Positions 24,517 through 33,606 of a DNA stretch of 37,719 bases are shown in pieces (position 1 is the first letter of the stretch; the number at the start of each line of letters is the position of its first letter). Made by a program: the position numbers and the translations under genes. Under the pieces are notes generated by a model. The model had not been told where the DNA came from and made no database searches. It was given only the letters and a program-made list of their open reading frames with translations. The DNA is from Grimontia marina. Lineage in GTDB: Bacteria > Pseudomonadota > Gammaproteobacteria > Enterobacterales > Vibrionaceae. The stretch is from positions 1 to 37,719 of the forward strand of contig NZ_FIZY01000049.1 of NCBI RefSeq assembly GCF_900060185.1. Direction: 5' to 3'.

Positions 24517-25692
24517 TCAATCTGGCCAGTACCAGTTTGGTGTGTCTAACAATCCCTGACCTTGCACTTCGGTTTGACCCAAGACTTTTTCCAGCTCGAT
24601 GGCATGACAATCTGGATGCTGATTCAAGGCGTTGATCAAGCGATTCGCATGGGAAATCACCCAAACCTGCGAATGCTGTGAGGCGTGGGTGATCAGTCTT
24701 GCAAGCGCCGGCAAAAGATCAGGATGCAAACTAGTTTCTGGTTCGTTCAACACCATCAGCGCTGGTGGCCTTGGCGTAAGCAATGCTGCAATCCAAAGCA
24801 GAAACCGCAACGTTCCGTCAGAAAGCTCTGCACTGCTCAATGGACGAAGTAAGCCTTTCTGGTAGAACTCCATCGCGAAGCGGCCATCACGCCCAGCAAC
24901 TATCTTGAGACTGCAACCCGGAAACGCATCTTCAATGGCTTTATCTAATGCTTCTTTGTCTCCTATTTCCATGATGGTCCGTAAGGCAGCCGCCACATCT
25001 CTACCATCGTGATGAAGCACTGGCGTTCGGGTGCCTAACTGAGGTTTTCTTGCAGGAGCATCGGCGTCAGTCCGGAAATGATCATAAAAGCGCCAGCTTC
25101 GAATCATTTCACGGGTATGAAAAACTTCGGCTGCAGAGCTTGGATCAGCATGGGCATCAAACATGCTGTCATATGCATGAATATGCTGTGACGCCACTTC
25201 CCAGCTTCTCCCTTCGCGGATTCTGACCATGCTCCCTTTGCGCTCAACCAAACAGCTGGCTGGTCGATAGTAAGGCCCACTGAAAATACATTCGTGTTTG
25301 ATTTCAGGATCGAAGTAAAAGAGAGAAGGCGGCGGCCCTTTAGGCGGCGGAGAAGGCAGTCCCAGCGAAACCGTATACCCAAAGGTTTCACTCGAGAACC
25401 CAAGTTTTAGCCTTATCACATCTTTGCGTACCACTGGCTCTATATCCACATCGCCGCGGCGCATCGCCTCAGAGATTTCTTCGGGACCCGCCCAGAAGGT
25501 CGATTGCAATCCCCCTTCTTCCGCAAGCGAGTTGACCACTCCCCCGGATGCGGTTTTCGCCAGCAACCGAAGCGCCTTGTACAAGTTCGATTTGCCACTG
25601 CCGTTCGGCCCGGTGATCAGATTTAACGGCCCGAGGGGGATAGTGAGAGACTGTATGGATCGGTAGTTGGCAATGGAAAGCGTGGTAAGCAT
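24517..25692 (-). CDS. Solitary RecF/SMC-like AAA ATPase
   Basis: The protein is 391 aa of the stand-alone 'predicted ATPase' group related to the ATPase part of OLD proteins. Walker A GPNGSGKSN is at 28-36. The signature-like LSSAELSDGTLRFLLW is followed by the Walker B LMVLNEPETSLHP, where Asn takes the place of the usual Asp, as I recall for this family. A switch His lies in VWVISHANRL. Between the lobes is a variable region with a proline-rich stretch, GLPSPPPKGPPPS. There is no TOPRIM nuclease domain and no adjacent effector, so it is not evidently a defence system. It lies 63 nt after the VOC gene in the same direction. The cellular role is unknown. Confidence 0.8.
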   Translation of the reverse strand: MLTTLSIANYRSIQSLTIPLGPLNLITGPNGSGKSNLYKALRLLAKTASGGVVNSLAEEGGLQSTFWAGPEEISEAMRRGDVDIEPVVRKDVIRLKLGFSSETFGYTVSLGLPSPPPKGPPPSLFYFDPEIKHECIFSGPYYRPASCLVERKGSMVRIREGRSWEVASQHIHAYDSMFDAHADPSSAAEVFHTREMIRSWRFYDHFRTDADAPARKPQLGTRTPVLHHDGRDVAAALRTIMEIGDKEALDKAIEDAFPGCSLKIVAGRDGRFAMEFYQKGLLRPLSSAELSDGTLRFLLWIAALLTPRPPALMVLNEPETSLHPDLLPALARLITHASQHSQVWVISHANRLINALNQHPDCHAIELEKVLGQTEVQGQGLLDTPNWYWPD

Positions 25693-25755
25693 GATGGGTC
25701 CTGAAAAGTGTCCAGACGAAGTAACATATCAATGTTATCAATCGCCTGTCACCCT

Positions 25756-26169
25756 TCATTTTTCCAATTCATTAAACTCCAGCACAGTGCCATCAGGGTC
25801 GCGGATAAAACAAGCCACACGTCTTTCCCCGATGCGTATCGGCCCTTCCGTTACCTTGATATCCCTTAGCTTACAAAAAGAGAGAAACGCAGACATTGAG
25901 TCGATCACGTAAGCAATATGGGTAATGCCTGGAAACTTCGTGTCAGCATCCAGAAGAACATTGTGCCCGTGCAGCAAAGGTTCATCGCCACTGAATATCA
26001 GATTAATACGCTGACCTTCGCTGTTTTCCATCTCACAGGCGTTGTGCTCAGGCAACATCAACACTTGGGTAAACCCAAGTATTTTGTAAAAAGACATCGA
26101 TCTTTGAGCATCACAGACCCGAATACCAACATGTTCGAAAGCCCTGATTTTTAGCTCATCAGTCATCAT
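25756..26169 (-). CDS. VOC/glyoxalase-family protein
   Basis: The protein is 137 aa with one vicinal-oxygen-chelate domain. Candidate metal ligands are the His in FEHVGIRV, the His in GITHIAYVI and the Glu in GTVLEFNELE. RDPDGTVLEF near the end is typical. It starts inside the end of the GST gene (ATGA overlap), so the two form an operon. The pair suggests glutathione-dependent handling of an electrophile or aldehyde, but the substrate is not known. It is intact, in contrast to the YaeR-like VOC gene at 17 kb. Confidence 0.85.
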   Translation of the reverse strand: MMTDELKIRAFEHVGIRVCDAQRSMSFYKILGFTQVLMLPEHNACEMENSEGQRINLIFSGDEPLLHGHNVLLDADTKFPGITHIAYVIDSMSAFLSFCKLRDIKVTEGPIRIGERRVACFIRDPDGTVLEFNELEK

Positions 26170-26762
26170 TCAATGCCCGGCATGGTGATAAAGCGATCGA
26201 GCCCCTTGATAGCATTCATCCAACGGTTTACGTGCTCAAATTGCTCTCCACTCACGCCCCCTTGATGCATCAATGCTACGTAAGGAAAACATGCGATGTC
26301 TGCAATGGTCGGAGAGTCACCCACCAGCCAATCGTTCTCTGACAGTTGGTCATCTAATATCTCAGCACACTGAAGCGCCTTGATTCTCGCGCTGTCCACA
26401 TCCAACTCAACGCCAAAGAGATCATGCAATCTGGCATCGTTTGGGCCCCTTGCGATTTCATTGGCAGCATAAGACAACCATTGCATCACCTCTCCCTGAC
26501 TTTTGGCATTCTGAGGCCACCAGGATAAAAGCTGATATTTTTGCGCGAGATAAATAAGAATTGCCTGAGAATCACGGACGATAAAACCATCGTCGTTCAG
26601 CACCGGTATTTGCCCTAGAGGGTTTATCTTCAAAAACGCATCCGTTTTGTGCTCACCTGCCATGTAATCAACGGCGTAGACAGATAATGGAATATCATTT
26701 AAAGCGCAAAACAAACGTACTTTGTAGCAGTTGCCGGAAAGCTCAAGGTCATAGAGTTTCAT
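26166..26762 (-). CDS. Glutathione S-transferase family protein
   Basis: The protein is 198 aa from the ATG at 26762 (MKLYDLELSGNCYKVRLF); a GTG-type extension to 26780 adds nothing conserved. The N-terminal thioredoxin-like domain has the active-site region SGNCYK and the glutathione-binding turn GQIPVL-ND followed by VRDSQAILIYLA (the conserved Asp-Ser pair). The C-terminal helical domain has DWLVGDSPTIADIACFPYV, the typical N-capping box. It is probably cytosolic. It overlaps the VOC gene and diverges from the LysR gene, which may control it. Confidence 0.9.
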   Translation of the reverse strand: MKLYDLELSGNCYKVRLFCALNDIPLSVYAVDYMAGEHKTDAFLKINPLGQIPVLNDDGFIVRDSQAILIYLAQKYQLLSWWPQNAKSQGEVMQWLSYAANEIARGPNDARLHDLFGVELDVDSARIKALQCAEILDDQLSENDWLVGDSPTIADIACFPYVALMHQGGVSGEQFEHVNRWMNAIKGLDRFITMPGIE

Positions 26763-26843
26763 ATCCAAAGCTCCTTCCAATGGATGATTGAGGTTTCATC
26801 ACTGTAAGTCGAAAATATGCCTTCGAACATGGAGGTTAGTGCA

Positions 26844-27758
26844 ATGCAGGATTGCAAGAATGCAGACCCATTATGGAATGACCTGAAAATCTATAACGCT
26901 GTCGTCTGCGAAGGATCATTATCCGGCGCATCTAGACGATTGAGCATCAGTCATTCCACAGTGTGCCGCAGAATTTCGCGTCTCGAAGATATTGTCGGTG
27001 TCACGTTAATCCACAGACGTTCGAATGGCATCGCATTTACCAAAGATGGAGAGCAGTTGGGTGGTTTTGTCAGGGAAATGGATGAGCGCGCCAACGACAT
27101 TATGTTCTGGATTAAACAGAAGAAAGATGACCTCGCAGGCATCCTATCACTCAGTTGCTGTGATATCGCCTTACAGAGCCTGTCGCGTATTGTAGGGGAC
27201 CTTTCCGTCTCCAATCCCGGCATTCAATTCGATATTAAAGTCAGCGCGATGAATGCAGATTTACGGCTTGCCAGCACAGACCTCGCCATCCGTGCCACCA
27301 CCTCTCCCGATGAGTCGCTGGTTGGCGTAAAGCTCAGTCACTTTCGGTTCCAATTGGCGAAATGCACGGGAGTAAACTCTCCTTCCCATGCGAACTGGAT
27401 TTGCCTTAACGACGCGTTTTCCCACCTTCCTGCTGAACGTTGGCTAGGGGAACTAAAATCAGTGAGCCAAAGCCAAATCAAAGTCGACAGCTATATGAGC
27501 GCAGCGGAATTGATTCGCACCGGGACAGGCATTGGATTGTTGCCGGATTTCGTGGTGGAAAATGATCCCTTCCTTGAAGCCATCGACGTTGAAGAAACAC
27601 TCCCCACTTGGGATTTGTGGTTGGTTTATCACCGCTCTCAAATCAACAACGGTCTGGTAAAAGCATTTACTAATCACCTGAAAAGTCATTGGTGTGAAAA
27701 CCAATCCATACCCCTACCTCCGGAAGTAAGCAGCACCGATCTTTCTTGGCAAAAGTGA
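26844..27758 (+). CDS. LysR-family transcriptional regulator
   Basis: The start is the ATG at 26844: GGAGG lies 8 nt upstream, within an earlier in-frame ATG at 26829. The protein has 304 aa. The N-terminal winged helix is clear: LKIYNAVVCEGSLSGASRRLSISHSTVCRRISRLEDIVGVTL. The effector domain is of the compact type (DLRLASTDLAIRAT, AAELIRTGTGIGLLPDFV). It is divergent from the GST-VOC pair, 82 nt away, which is the usual place for a LysR regulator of that pair. It also lies upstream of glcDEF in the same direction, so control of glycolate genes is an alternative. Confidence 0.88.
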   Translation: MQDCKNADPLWNDLKIYNAVVCEGSLSGASRRLSISHSTVCRRISRLEDIVGVTLIHRRSNGIAFTKDGEQLGGFVREMDERANDIMFWIKQKKDDLAGILSLSCCDIALQSLSRIVGDLSVSNPGIQFDIKVSAMNADLRLASTDLAIRATTSPDESLVGVKLSHFRFQLAKCTGVNSPSHANWICLNDAFSHLPAERWLGELKSVSQSQIKVDSYMSAAELIRTGTGIGLLPDFVVENDPFLEAIDVEETLPTWDLWLVYHRSQINNGLVKAFTNHLKSHWCENQSIPLPPEVSSTDLSWQK

Positions 27759-27879
27759 ATTGCGCTCTCATTCTTCGTTCAAACTGGACGGCAGCCCTCA
27801 CACTAGGCTCAATGGATAGGAAGCAGAGACAAGTACTCACCTATTGTTAAAAGCGTGGATTGTTTTCAGGGAAGGAAAC

Positions 27880-29337
27880 ATGAAAAGGGAAGTCATCACA
27901 GCACTAGAAGGCATTGTCGGCAGCAAATTTGTCATTACCGACGAGGAAACCATGCGCCCCTATGAGTGTGATGGTCTCTCGGTCTATACCGAAATGCCAG
28001 TGTGTGTCGTGCTTCCTGCATCGACAGAAGAAGTCATGGCGGTCATGTCGCTCTGCTATAAGCACAAGATCAACGTCGTCGCCCGAGGTGCAGGAACCGG
28101 CCTTTCTGCTGGCGCCTTACCGCTAAGCGACGGCCTGCTGCTTTCCCTCGCCAGACTCAATCAAATACTGGATATCGACAAAACCACCTCACTGGCCGTA
28201 GTTCAACCCGGAGTTCGAAACTTGGCTATATCAGAACAAGCCAGCCTTGAAGGTTTGTATTATGCGCCTGACCCATCATCCCAAATTGCGTGCTCGATTG
28301 GCGGGAACGTCGCTGAAAATGCAGGCGGTGTGCATTGCCTGAAATATGGCTTAACCGTCCACAATGTGGTGTCTGCTGTGATCGTCAGCGCCGAAGGCGA
28401 GAAACTGGTTTTAGGCGGTGCTGCGTTTGACTTACCCGGTTTCGACTTACTGGCTTTAATGACTGGTTCTGAAGGCATGTTAGGCATCGTCACTGAAATC
28501 ACCGTGCGCTTGCTTCCTCTGCCCGACGTGGCCCGCGTGATCCTTGCTGGTTTTGATTCGGTGGAGAACGCTGCAAATGCAGTGAACGATATCATCGCCA
28601 ACGGCATTATTCCCGCTGGTTTAGAAATGATGGATGCTTACGCCATTTCCGCCGCGGAAGACTTTGCCAAAGCGGGTTATCCCAAAGAGGCAGACGCCCT
28701 ACTTCTTTGCGAGCTGGATGGCAGCGAAGAAGATGTGAATCACCAGCTTTTACAAACTCAGCAAATATTGCAGCAGGCAGGTGCAACAACTCTCAAGATC
28801 TCGGAAAGCGAAGATGAACGGGCAAGAATGTGGAAGGGCCGCAAATCTGCATTCCCTGCTGTAGGGCGTATTTCACCTGATTATTACTGCATGGATGGCA
28901 CCATTCCGCGCAGTGAACTTGCCAGTGTGCTCAATCAAATCCACCAGCTTTCACGATTCTATGGCCTACGCGTCGCCAATGTCTTTCATGCTGGGGACGG
29001 TAACCTCCACCCTTTGATTCTGTTTGATGCCAATGTGCAGGGGGAACTTGAAAAGACCGAAGAATTCGGCGCAGAGATACTCAGACTTTGTGTAGAGGCC
29101 GGAGGCTGTATCACTGGCGAACATGGCGTTGGCGTAGAGAAAATCAACCAGATGCACCACCAGTTTAACGACGCCGAATTAGCACAATTCCATCGGGTGA
29201 AAGCCGCTTGGGACAAAGAAGGATTACTGAATCCTGGGAAAGGCATTCCTGAGCCCAAGCATTGTCAGGAGCACAAAACACTTACCCATTCTCAAGGAAC
29301 GAAATCAAAAAGTACGGAGGGAAGCTCAAATGGCTGA
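27880..29337 (+). CDS. glcD: Glycolate oxidase subunit GlcD (FAD-binding)
   Basis: GlcD oxidises glycolate to glyoxylate with FAD. The start is the ATG at 27880 after GGGAAGGAAAC, giving 485 aa. The PCMH-type FAD domain shows VVARGAGTGLSAGALP, GLYYAPDPSSQIACSIGGNV and the C-terminal NVFHAGDGNLHPLILFD and GGCITGEHGVG. It is close to the 499-aa E. coli protein. It overlaps glcE (ATGGCTGA). With GlcE and GlcF it forms the membrane-associated, quinone-linked enzyme. glcC, glcG and glcB are not adjacent. The operon is intact. Confidence 0.93.
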   Translation: MKREVITALEGIVGSKFVITDEETMRPYECDGLSVYTEMPVCVVLPASTEEVMAVMSLCYKHKINVVARGAGTGLSAGALPLSDGLLLSLARLNQILDIDKTTSLAVVQPGVRNLAISEQASLEGLYYAPDPSSQIACSIGGNVAENAGGVHCLKYGLTVHNVVSAVIVSAEGEKLVLGGAAFDLPGFDLLALMTGSEGMLGIVTEITVRLLPLPDVARVILAGFDSVENAANAVNDIIANGIIPAGLEMMDAYAISAAEDFAKAGYPKEADALLLCELDGSEEDVNHQLLQTQQILQQAGATTLKISESEDERARMWKGRKSAFPAVGRISPDYYCMDGTIPRSELASVLNQIHQLSRFYGLRVANVFHAGDGNLHPLILFDANVQGELEKTEEFGAEILRLCVEAGGCITGEHGVGVEKINQMHHQFNDAELAQFHRVKAAWDKEGLLNPGKGIPEPKHCQEHKTLTHSQGTKSKSTEGSSNG

Positions 29338-30424
29338 TATCACCTCCAACCTGCTAGAGCAAGTTCAGGACGCCGTTGCAGATAAAGCTGCGCTCAACTT
29401 AATAGGTGGCAATACCAAGCATTTCATTGGCCGCGAGCCGGTTGGTCAGGCAGTTTCCCTGAAAAACCATACAGGCGTGATTTCCTATCGCCCTAGCGAG
29501 CTTGTGATTACCGCCCGTGCGGGCACGACCATTGCAGAGATTCAGGCACAGCTGGCTAAAAACAACCAGACCTTGGTGGGTGAACCACCGGCCTTTAACG
29601 GCAAAGCTACGCTCGGAGGTTCGGTTGCTGCAGGCATCAGCGGTGCTTCACGCCCTTTCTGGGGCTCACTGCGTGATGCAATACTGGGGGTGAAACTCAT
29701 CAATGGCTACGGGGAACATCTTCGCTTTGGCGGACAAGTGATGAAAAACGTCGCTGGTTACGATGTTTCCAGACTGCAAGCTGGGGCGTTTGGTGCGTTC
29801 GGCATTATCACTGAAGTCAGTCTGCGTGTGCGTCCAAAATCAGAAAGCACCACCACCCTGGTGTTTGAATGTGATGCGCCCTCTGCTATCAGGCGAATGC
29901 GTGATCTTTCAGTATCCGCGCATCCTTTGTCTGCAAACGCTTGGTATGCCGGCCAGCTGTTTATTCGCCTTTCCGGAAGCCACTCAGCAGTCAACAGCAG
30001 TGCAGAGACGCTTGGCGGAGAAGTGCTGGAGAATCAGGACTTATTTTGGCGCTCCATTAGAAACTTTCGTCACCCTTTCTTTGCCAATACGACTCAGTCT
30101 CTTTATCGCCTCTCGGTTTCACCCTCAGCGCCGCATTTTGAGCAATGGGGTGAAACCTTGATTGATTGGGCAGGCGGTGTCAGATGGGTCTATTCAGAAC
30201 AAACTCTTTCCTCGCTGTCTAACACTGCCTCTCTGCATGCAGGACATGCTACCTGCTATCGCCCCCTTGAGCGCACAAGCGAGTGTTTTCATCCGCAGCC
30301 GGACACAGCCAAACGCATTCACCAGAACCTGAAAATGGCTTTTGACCCACATCGTCTGTTTAATCCGGGGCGCATGTATTCATGGTTAGGGCAAGCTGAA
30401 GCTCTGGGAGACAATAGCCAATGA
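29330..30424 (+). CDS. glcE: Glycolate oxidase subunit GlcE (FAD-binding)
   Basis: The protein is 364 aa with GGAGG upstream of the ATG. The FAD-binding part resembles GlcD but is shorter: ELVITARAGTTIAEIQAQL, PAFNGKATLGGSVAAGISG, FGGQVMKNVAGYDVSRLQAG and the end HRLFNPGRMY. GlcE is needed for activity in the E. coli enzyme. It overlaps glcD by 8 nt and glcF by 4 nt, so translation is coupled. No lesion is visible. Confidence 0.92.
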   Translation: MADITSNLLEQVQDAVADKAALNLIGGNTKHFIGREPVGQAVSLKNHTGVISYRPSELVITARAGTTIAEIQAQLAKNNQTLVGEPPAFNGKATLGGSVAAGISGASRPFWGSLRDAILGVKLINGYGEHLRFGGQVMKNVAGYDVSRLQAGAFGAFGIITEVSLRVRPKSESTTTLVFECDAPSAIRRMRDLSVSAHPLSANAWYAGQLFIRLSGSHSAVNSSAETLGGEVLENQDLFWRSIRNFRHPFFANTTQSLYRLSVSPSAPHFEQWGETLIDWAGGVRWVYSEQTLSSLSNTASLHAGHATCYRPLERTSECFHPQPDTAKRIHQNLKMAFDPHRLFNPGRMYSWLGQAEALGDNSQ

Positions 30425-31644
30425 AGACGTCACTAAAAGATGAGTTTCTAAGCACGTTAGATGGCAAGAAAGCTGAAGAAATCCTGCGACGATGCGTTCA
30501 TTGCGGCTTCTGCAATGCTACCTGCCCAACCTACCAAGAACTCAGCGATGAGCGGGACGGACCGCGCGGGCGAATTTACCTGATCAAACAAATGCTGGAA
30601 AACGGGGAAGCTACAGAGAAAACACGCACGCATCTGGATAGGTGCCTGACTTGCCGAAGTTGTGAAACCACCTGTCCCTCCGGCGTCGAATACAGCCAGC
30701 TGTTGGATATCGGCAAGCAGCACATTGAAAAGCATGTGCCTCGTTCGTTTAGCGACAGAATACTCCGTTACGGCGTCACACGAATCTTGCCCAATGCTTC
30801 ATGGAACAAGGTGATGTTCAGGCTTGCACGCCAGTTTACGTTTCTCATGCCGGACACTTTCCGCGAGCAAATTCCAACGGAACAATCGCTAACGTCCTAT
30901 ACTTTTTCAGCCAAAACCAACCGCACCATGATTGCCTTCAGAGGCTGCGTGCAGCAAACCGCTACGCCCAATACTGTCAAAGCTGCCAAAGCGGTGTTAA
31001 GTCATTTGGGGATTGAGCTGATTGAAGTGGCTCAGGAAGGCTGTTGTGGCGCAGTCAATCTTCACCTTTCAGAACATGAACGTGCCGTACAACAAGCCAA
31101 GAGAAACATCGATGCCTGGTGGCGCTATCTCGAACATGGTGCTGAAGCCATCGTGATGTCTGCATCGGGCTGTGGTGTCACCATAAAGGAGTACCCGCAA
31201 CTTCTGGTCGAGTCCCCTCACTATCGAGAGAGGGCTTTGGCTATTTCGGAAAAAGCCAAGGATTTGAGTGAAATCCTGTTCGCCGAAGATCTCAATCAAT
31301 TACCTCTCAAACCCAGTGATGAGCAGATTGCCGTTCACTGCCCCTGCACGCTCCAACACGGTATGAAGAATAAGGAAACCTATTATGAGGTATTAAGGCG
31401 ATTAGGTGTCGAGCAAACCCGCACGACGGAAGATCATCTTTGTTGTGGATCAGCAGGTACCTATTCACTGTTTCAACCAGAGCTCAGTCAGCAATTATTG
31501 AAACGTAAAATGAAGGCGCTCAGTGAAGGTGATCCTGAAGGGATTGTCACAGCCAACATTGGCTGCCAATTGCACTTAGGCTCGAAAGCCCAAGTGCCGG
31601 TGAAACATTGGATTGAATTGATTGCGGAACGTTTGGAAAACTGA
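30421..31644 (+). CDS. glcF: Glycolate oxidase iron-sulfur subunit GlcF
   Basis: The protein is 407 aa. Two 4Fe-4S ferredoxin motifs occur near the N-terminus: C25-VH-C28-GF-C31-NAT-C35-P and CLTCRSCETTCPSG. Two CCG-type cysteine-rich domains follow (GCCGAVNLH and HCPCTLQHG with LCCGSAGTYSL). This is the electron-transfer subunit that passes electrons from the flavins to quinone. It ends the glc operon and converges on the methyltransferase gene with only 4 nt between the stops and no evident terminator. Confidence 0.94.
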   Translation: MKTSLKDEFLSTLDGKKAEEILRRCVHCGFCNATCPTYQELSDERDGPRGRIYLIKQMLENGEATEKTRTHLDRCLTCRSCETTCPSGVEYSQLLDIGKQHIEKHVPRSFSDRILRYGVTRILPNASWNKVMFRLARQFTFLMPDTFREQIPTEQSLTSYTFSAKTNRTMIAFRGCVQQTATPNTVKAAKAVLSHLGIELIEVAQEGCCGAVNLHLSEHERAVQQAKRNIDAWWRYLEHGAEAIVMSASGCGVTIKEYPQLLVESPHYRERALAISEKAKDLSEILFAEDLNQLPLKPSDEQIAVHCPCTLQHGMKNKETYYEVLRRLGVEQTRTTEDHLCCGSAGTYSLFQPELSQQLLKRKMKALSEGDPEGIVTANIGCQLHLGSKAQVPVKHWIELIAERLEN

Positions 31645-31648
31645 GCGG

Positions 31649-32110
31649 TTAAATCCAGCGTCTTACTTTTGTCATGTATTCAGGAAAAGCATCCGGGAAT
31701 TGACCCGTCAGGTAGGCTTCTTCCGGCTCAATCTGAAAGCGGTTCATGTAAAAAACAAACGCTAAACAGCCCAACGCCGTGAACAGATTCGCCCAATAAA
31801 AAACGCCACCAACTAACGCCAGCAGCATTCCAAGGTACATAGGGTTTCGGGTGATTTTGTATATGCCACCGGAAACAAGCGCTGTGGCCTCCGTCGTCAG
31901 CATGGGGTTTACTGTGGTTTTATGGCGACGAAACTCGACCACACCGCTCACAGCAACAAACGCACCAATAGCCACAAATAACAAAGGCAACCCCGAAGGA
32001 AGGGAAACCAACCATTCGCTAGCAGGGGTAAACAGGGAAATGACCTTCATCAATGCAAGCGCCAGCGCAACAACAATGACAGGAGGAATTTTCAGTTTCA
32101 GACTATTCAT
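31649..32110 (-). CDS. ICMT/PEMT-like membrane methyltransferase
   Basis: The protein is 153 aa with about four hydrophobic helices. The C-terminal part has the family's SAM-site pattern: GIYKITRNPMYLGMLLALVG, then RFQIEPEEAYLTGQFPDAF. The loop RRHKTTVNPM is typical of isoprenylcysteine carboxyl methyltransferase-like or phospholipid methyltransferase-like bacterial proteins. The substrate is unknown, since bacteria lack prenylated CaaX proteins as a rule. It is in the inner membrane. It converges on glcF. Confidence 0.82.
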   Translation of the reverse strand: MNSLKLKIPPVIVVALALALMKVISLFTPASEWLVSLPSGLPLLFVAIGAFVAVSGVVEFRRHKTTVNPMLTTEATALVSGGIYKITRNPMYLGMLLALVGGVFYWANLFTALGCLAFVFYMNRFQIEPEEAYLTGQFPDAFPEYMTKVRRWI

Positions 32111-32221
32111 TACATCTCATCCGTGGGCTTATTTTATCAACCCATAGTAACGCTTTGTGTAGCCCTTCGCGCTCCTACCAGACATTAACCTGTTGAAATA
32201 AATCTACTTCCGCGAGGTAAC

Positions 32222-32452
32222 TCAAGGGTTTGGATTCACGTAATAAAAAAGAGTGAAGAAAAGCGCCAGTATGAAGTTCACCTGCCACAGTCCGTTCCCC
32301 CAAAACGTCAGTGGTTCATCAGACCATATCCGCAATGACAATACGAACATCTCCCCTTTCACCGTGACAACAAGCAATGCGGCAAGATAGGTTTTGATAA
32401 AGCTCCATACACCCAGCCGGGCATAACCCAAAAACTTATCCATCCCCGTCAC
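32222..32452 (-). CDS. Small membrane protein downstream of AraC regulator
   Basis: The protein is 76 aa from a GTG at 32452, or 73 aa from the ATG at 32443. It is coupled to the end of the araC-type gene (the GTGA overlaps that stop). Two hydrophobic helices are separated by a polar loop: FIKTYLAALLVVTVKGEMF and WQVNFILALFFTLFYYV. I do not recognise the family. The overlap indicates co-transcription with, and perhaps a function linked to, the regulator. Confidence 0.6.
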   Translation of the reverse strand: MTGMDKFLGYARLGVWSFIKTYLAALLVVTVKGEMFVLSLRIWSDEPLTFWGNGLWQVNFILALFFTLFYYVNPNP

Positions 32453-33354
32453 TGTATTGGCAGGTAAATATCAGTGATCATCTCGCGTTCCGGTACTTCT
32501 GGGAACAAGTTGATTCGCTCGAAAAACACCGGAAAATCACGAAGCTTCTCACCCGATTGCTCCAGCCACGGGGAATAAAGGTGGCGAACAGCGACACCAA
32601 TGGCATCCGTGCTACCCACAAAGCGGATCTTGGCACATCGCCCCCCTTCGATGGTTTTCACTTTGATGTGCGGGTCAGATAGATCCGCCCTTTCAGGTAG
32701 CTCACAGCCAATGTCAAAACGGAAAGAAGAGTCGGTTACCGCATCAGGGTCATCAAAAACCAGATTGAAGGTACGATACTTCGACGGAGGACAATGATTG
32801 GCACGTCGCCATTCAATAAACTCTCCTACCGTTCCACCGAGTCGGTTAGGTGAATCTCGGTGCTCCATGGCAGCAATCGTGATGCTTGGGACATCCACAA
32901 TCTCTACCTCAAAGTCAGTCCGATTCACATACACTTCATTCCTGACCCGCACAATGGCATCAAAATGGGTTTCCCACGACGCCCAGTCTGGAGCCTGCCG
33001 GAAAGCAGAGGGGGAAACACCAAAGACTTTCCTGAACGCGCGGGAGAAAGATTCACTGTTTTCGTAACGACAATCGAGCGCAATATCAGTCACGGAGATA
33101 TCAGGCCGATAAACCAGTTGGTAGGAGGATTTTTTCAGGCGAAGCAGCCTGACATACGTGGCAACGTTAACGCCATAGCGGATGGAAAACTGGCGGTGGA
33201 AGTGGAATTTCGATAAGCATGCAACGCCGGAGAGCGCGTCCAAATCAATGTCGCTATCAAGGTTGAGTTCAATGAATTCGCGCGCTCTTTCCAGTTTTTC
33301 CGCTAAATGATGCATCTTGGTTCTATTTGCCGTTTCATCCATGTTCAGTACCAT
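32449..33354 (-). CDS. AraC-family regulator with GyrI-like effector domain
   Basis: The protein is 301 aa. The DNA-binding domain is N-terminal: LDALSGVACLSKFHFHRQFSIRYGVNVATYVRLLRL, then DIALDCRYENSESFSRAFRKVFGVSPSAFRQ. From about residue 145 follows a GyrI/SoxS-Rob-like small-molecule domain (DFEVEIVDVPSITIAAMEHRD, GGRCAKIRFVGS, DIYLPIQ at the end). This order is known for Rob-like sensors of drugs or metabolites. It is coupled to a small membrane protein, which may be its effector or target. No lesion is visible. Confidence 0.88.
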   Translation of the reverse strand: MVLNMDETANRTKMHHLAEKLERAREFIELNLDSDIDLDALSGVACLSKFHFHRQFSIRYGVNVATYVRLLRLKKSSYQLVYRPDISVTDIALDCRYENSESFSRAFRKVFGVSPSAFRQAPDWASWETHFDAIVRVRNEVYVNRTDFEVEIVDVPSITIAAMEHRDSPNRLGGTVGEFIEWRRANHCPPSKYRTFNLVFDDPDAVTDSSFRFDIGCELPERADLSDPHIKVKTIEGGRCAKIRFVGSTDAIGVAVRHLYSPWLEQSGEKLRDFPVFFERINLFPEVPEREMITDIYLPIQ

Positions 33355-33418
33355 TCTGAGTCTGCCATTCGCATGGAAAACCAGTCAGGCCAAAGTATCC
33401 TGAAACAGAAAATAAAAC

Positions 33419-33595
33419 ATGACCAAAATTGCTGAGCTTCGACCTAAGTTCGGGTTTAAGGTGGATTTAGCGCAAGGGGTTACAACGACGATTCAGGGAG
33501 AGCTGAGTATCTCTTCAAAATTAGGAAAAGGCAGTATTTTTACCCTCCGTTTCCCAAAAAAAGAGCAGCCTAAGCTGCTCTTTTCTTTCGGTTAA
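33419..33595 (+). pseudogene. C-terminal remnant of a sensor histidine kinase
   Basis: A 58-codon frame contains QGELSISSKLGKGSIFTLRFP, which is the end of a HATPase_c domain: the glycine-rich last box (LGKGSIFTLRFP) of sensor kinases. The ATP-lid, N box and everything upstream are absent; the preceding 25 codons show no clear family match. The final codons (PKLLFSFG) run through a hairpin terminator, so this is the true 3' end of the lost gene or close to it. It is a relic with no function expected. Confidence 0.6.
33556..33586 (+). terminator. Terminator overlapping the kinase remnant
   Basis: AAGAGCAGC (33561-33569) and GCTGCTCTT (33574-33582) form a stem with loop CTAA, flanked by A and T runs. 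It overlaps the end of the histidine-kinase relic and also lies just after the convergent CDF-type gene, so it can serve both. Confidence 0.85.
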
Positions 33596-33606
33596 CTCTT
33601 CGTGAG

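Noticed and set aside
24517-26762. A defence island built on the AAA ATPase
   Set aside because: Neighbours are a VOC protein and a GST with metabolic roles; no nuclease, TOPRIM, toxin or other effector is present.
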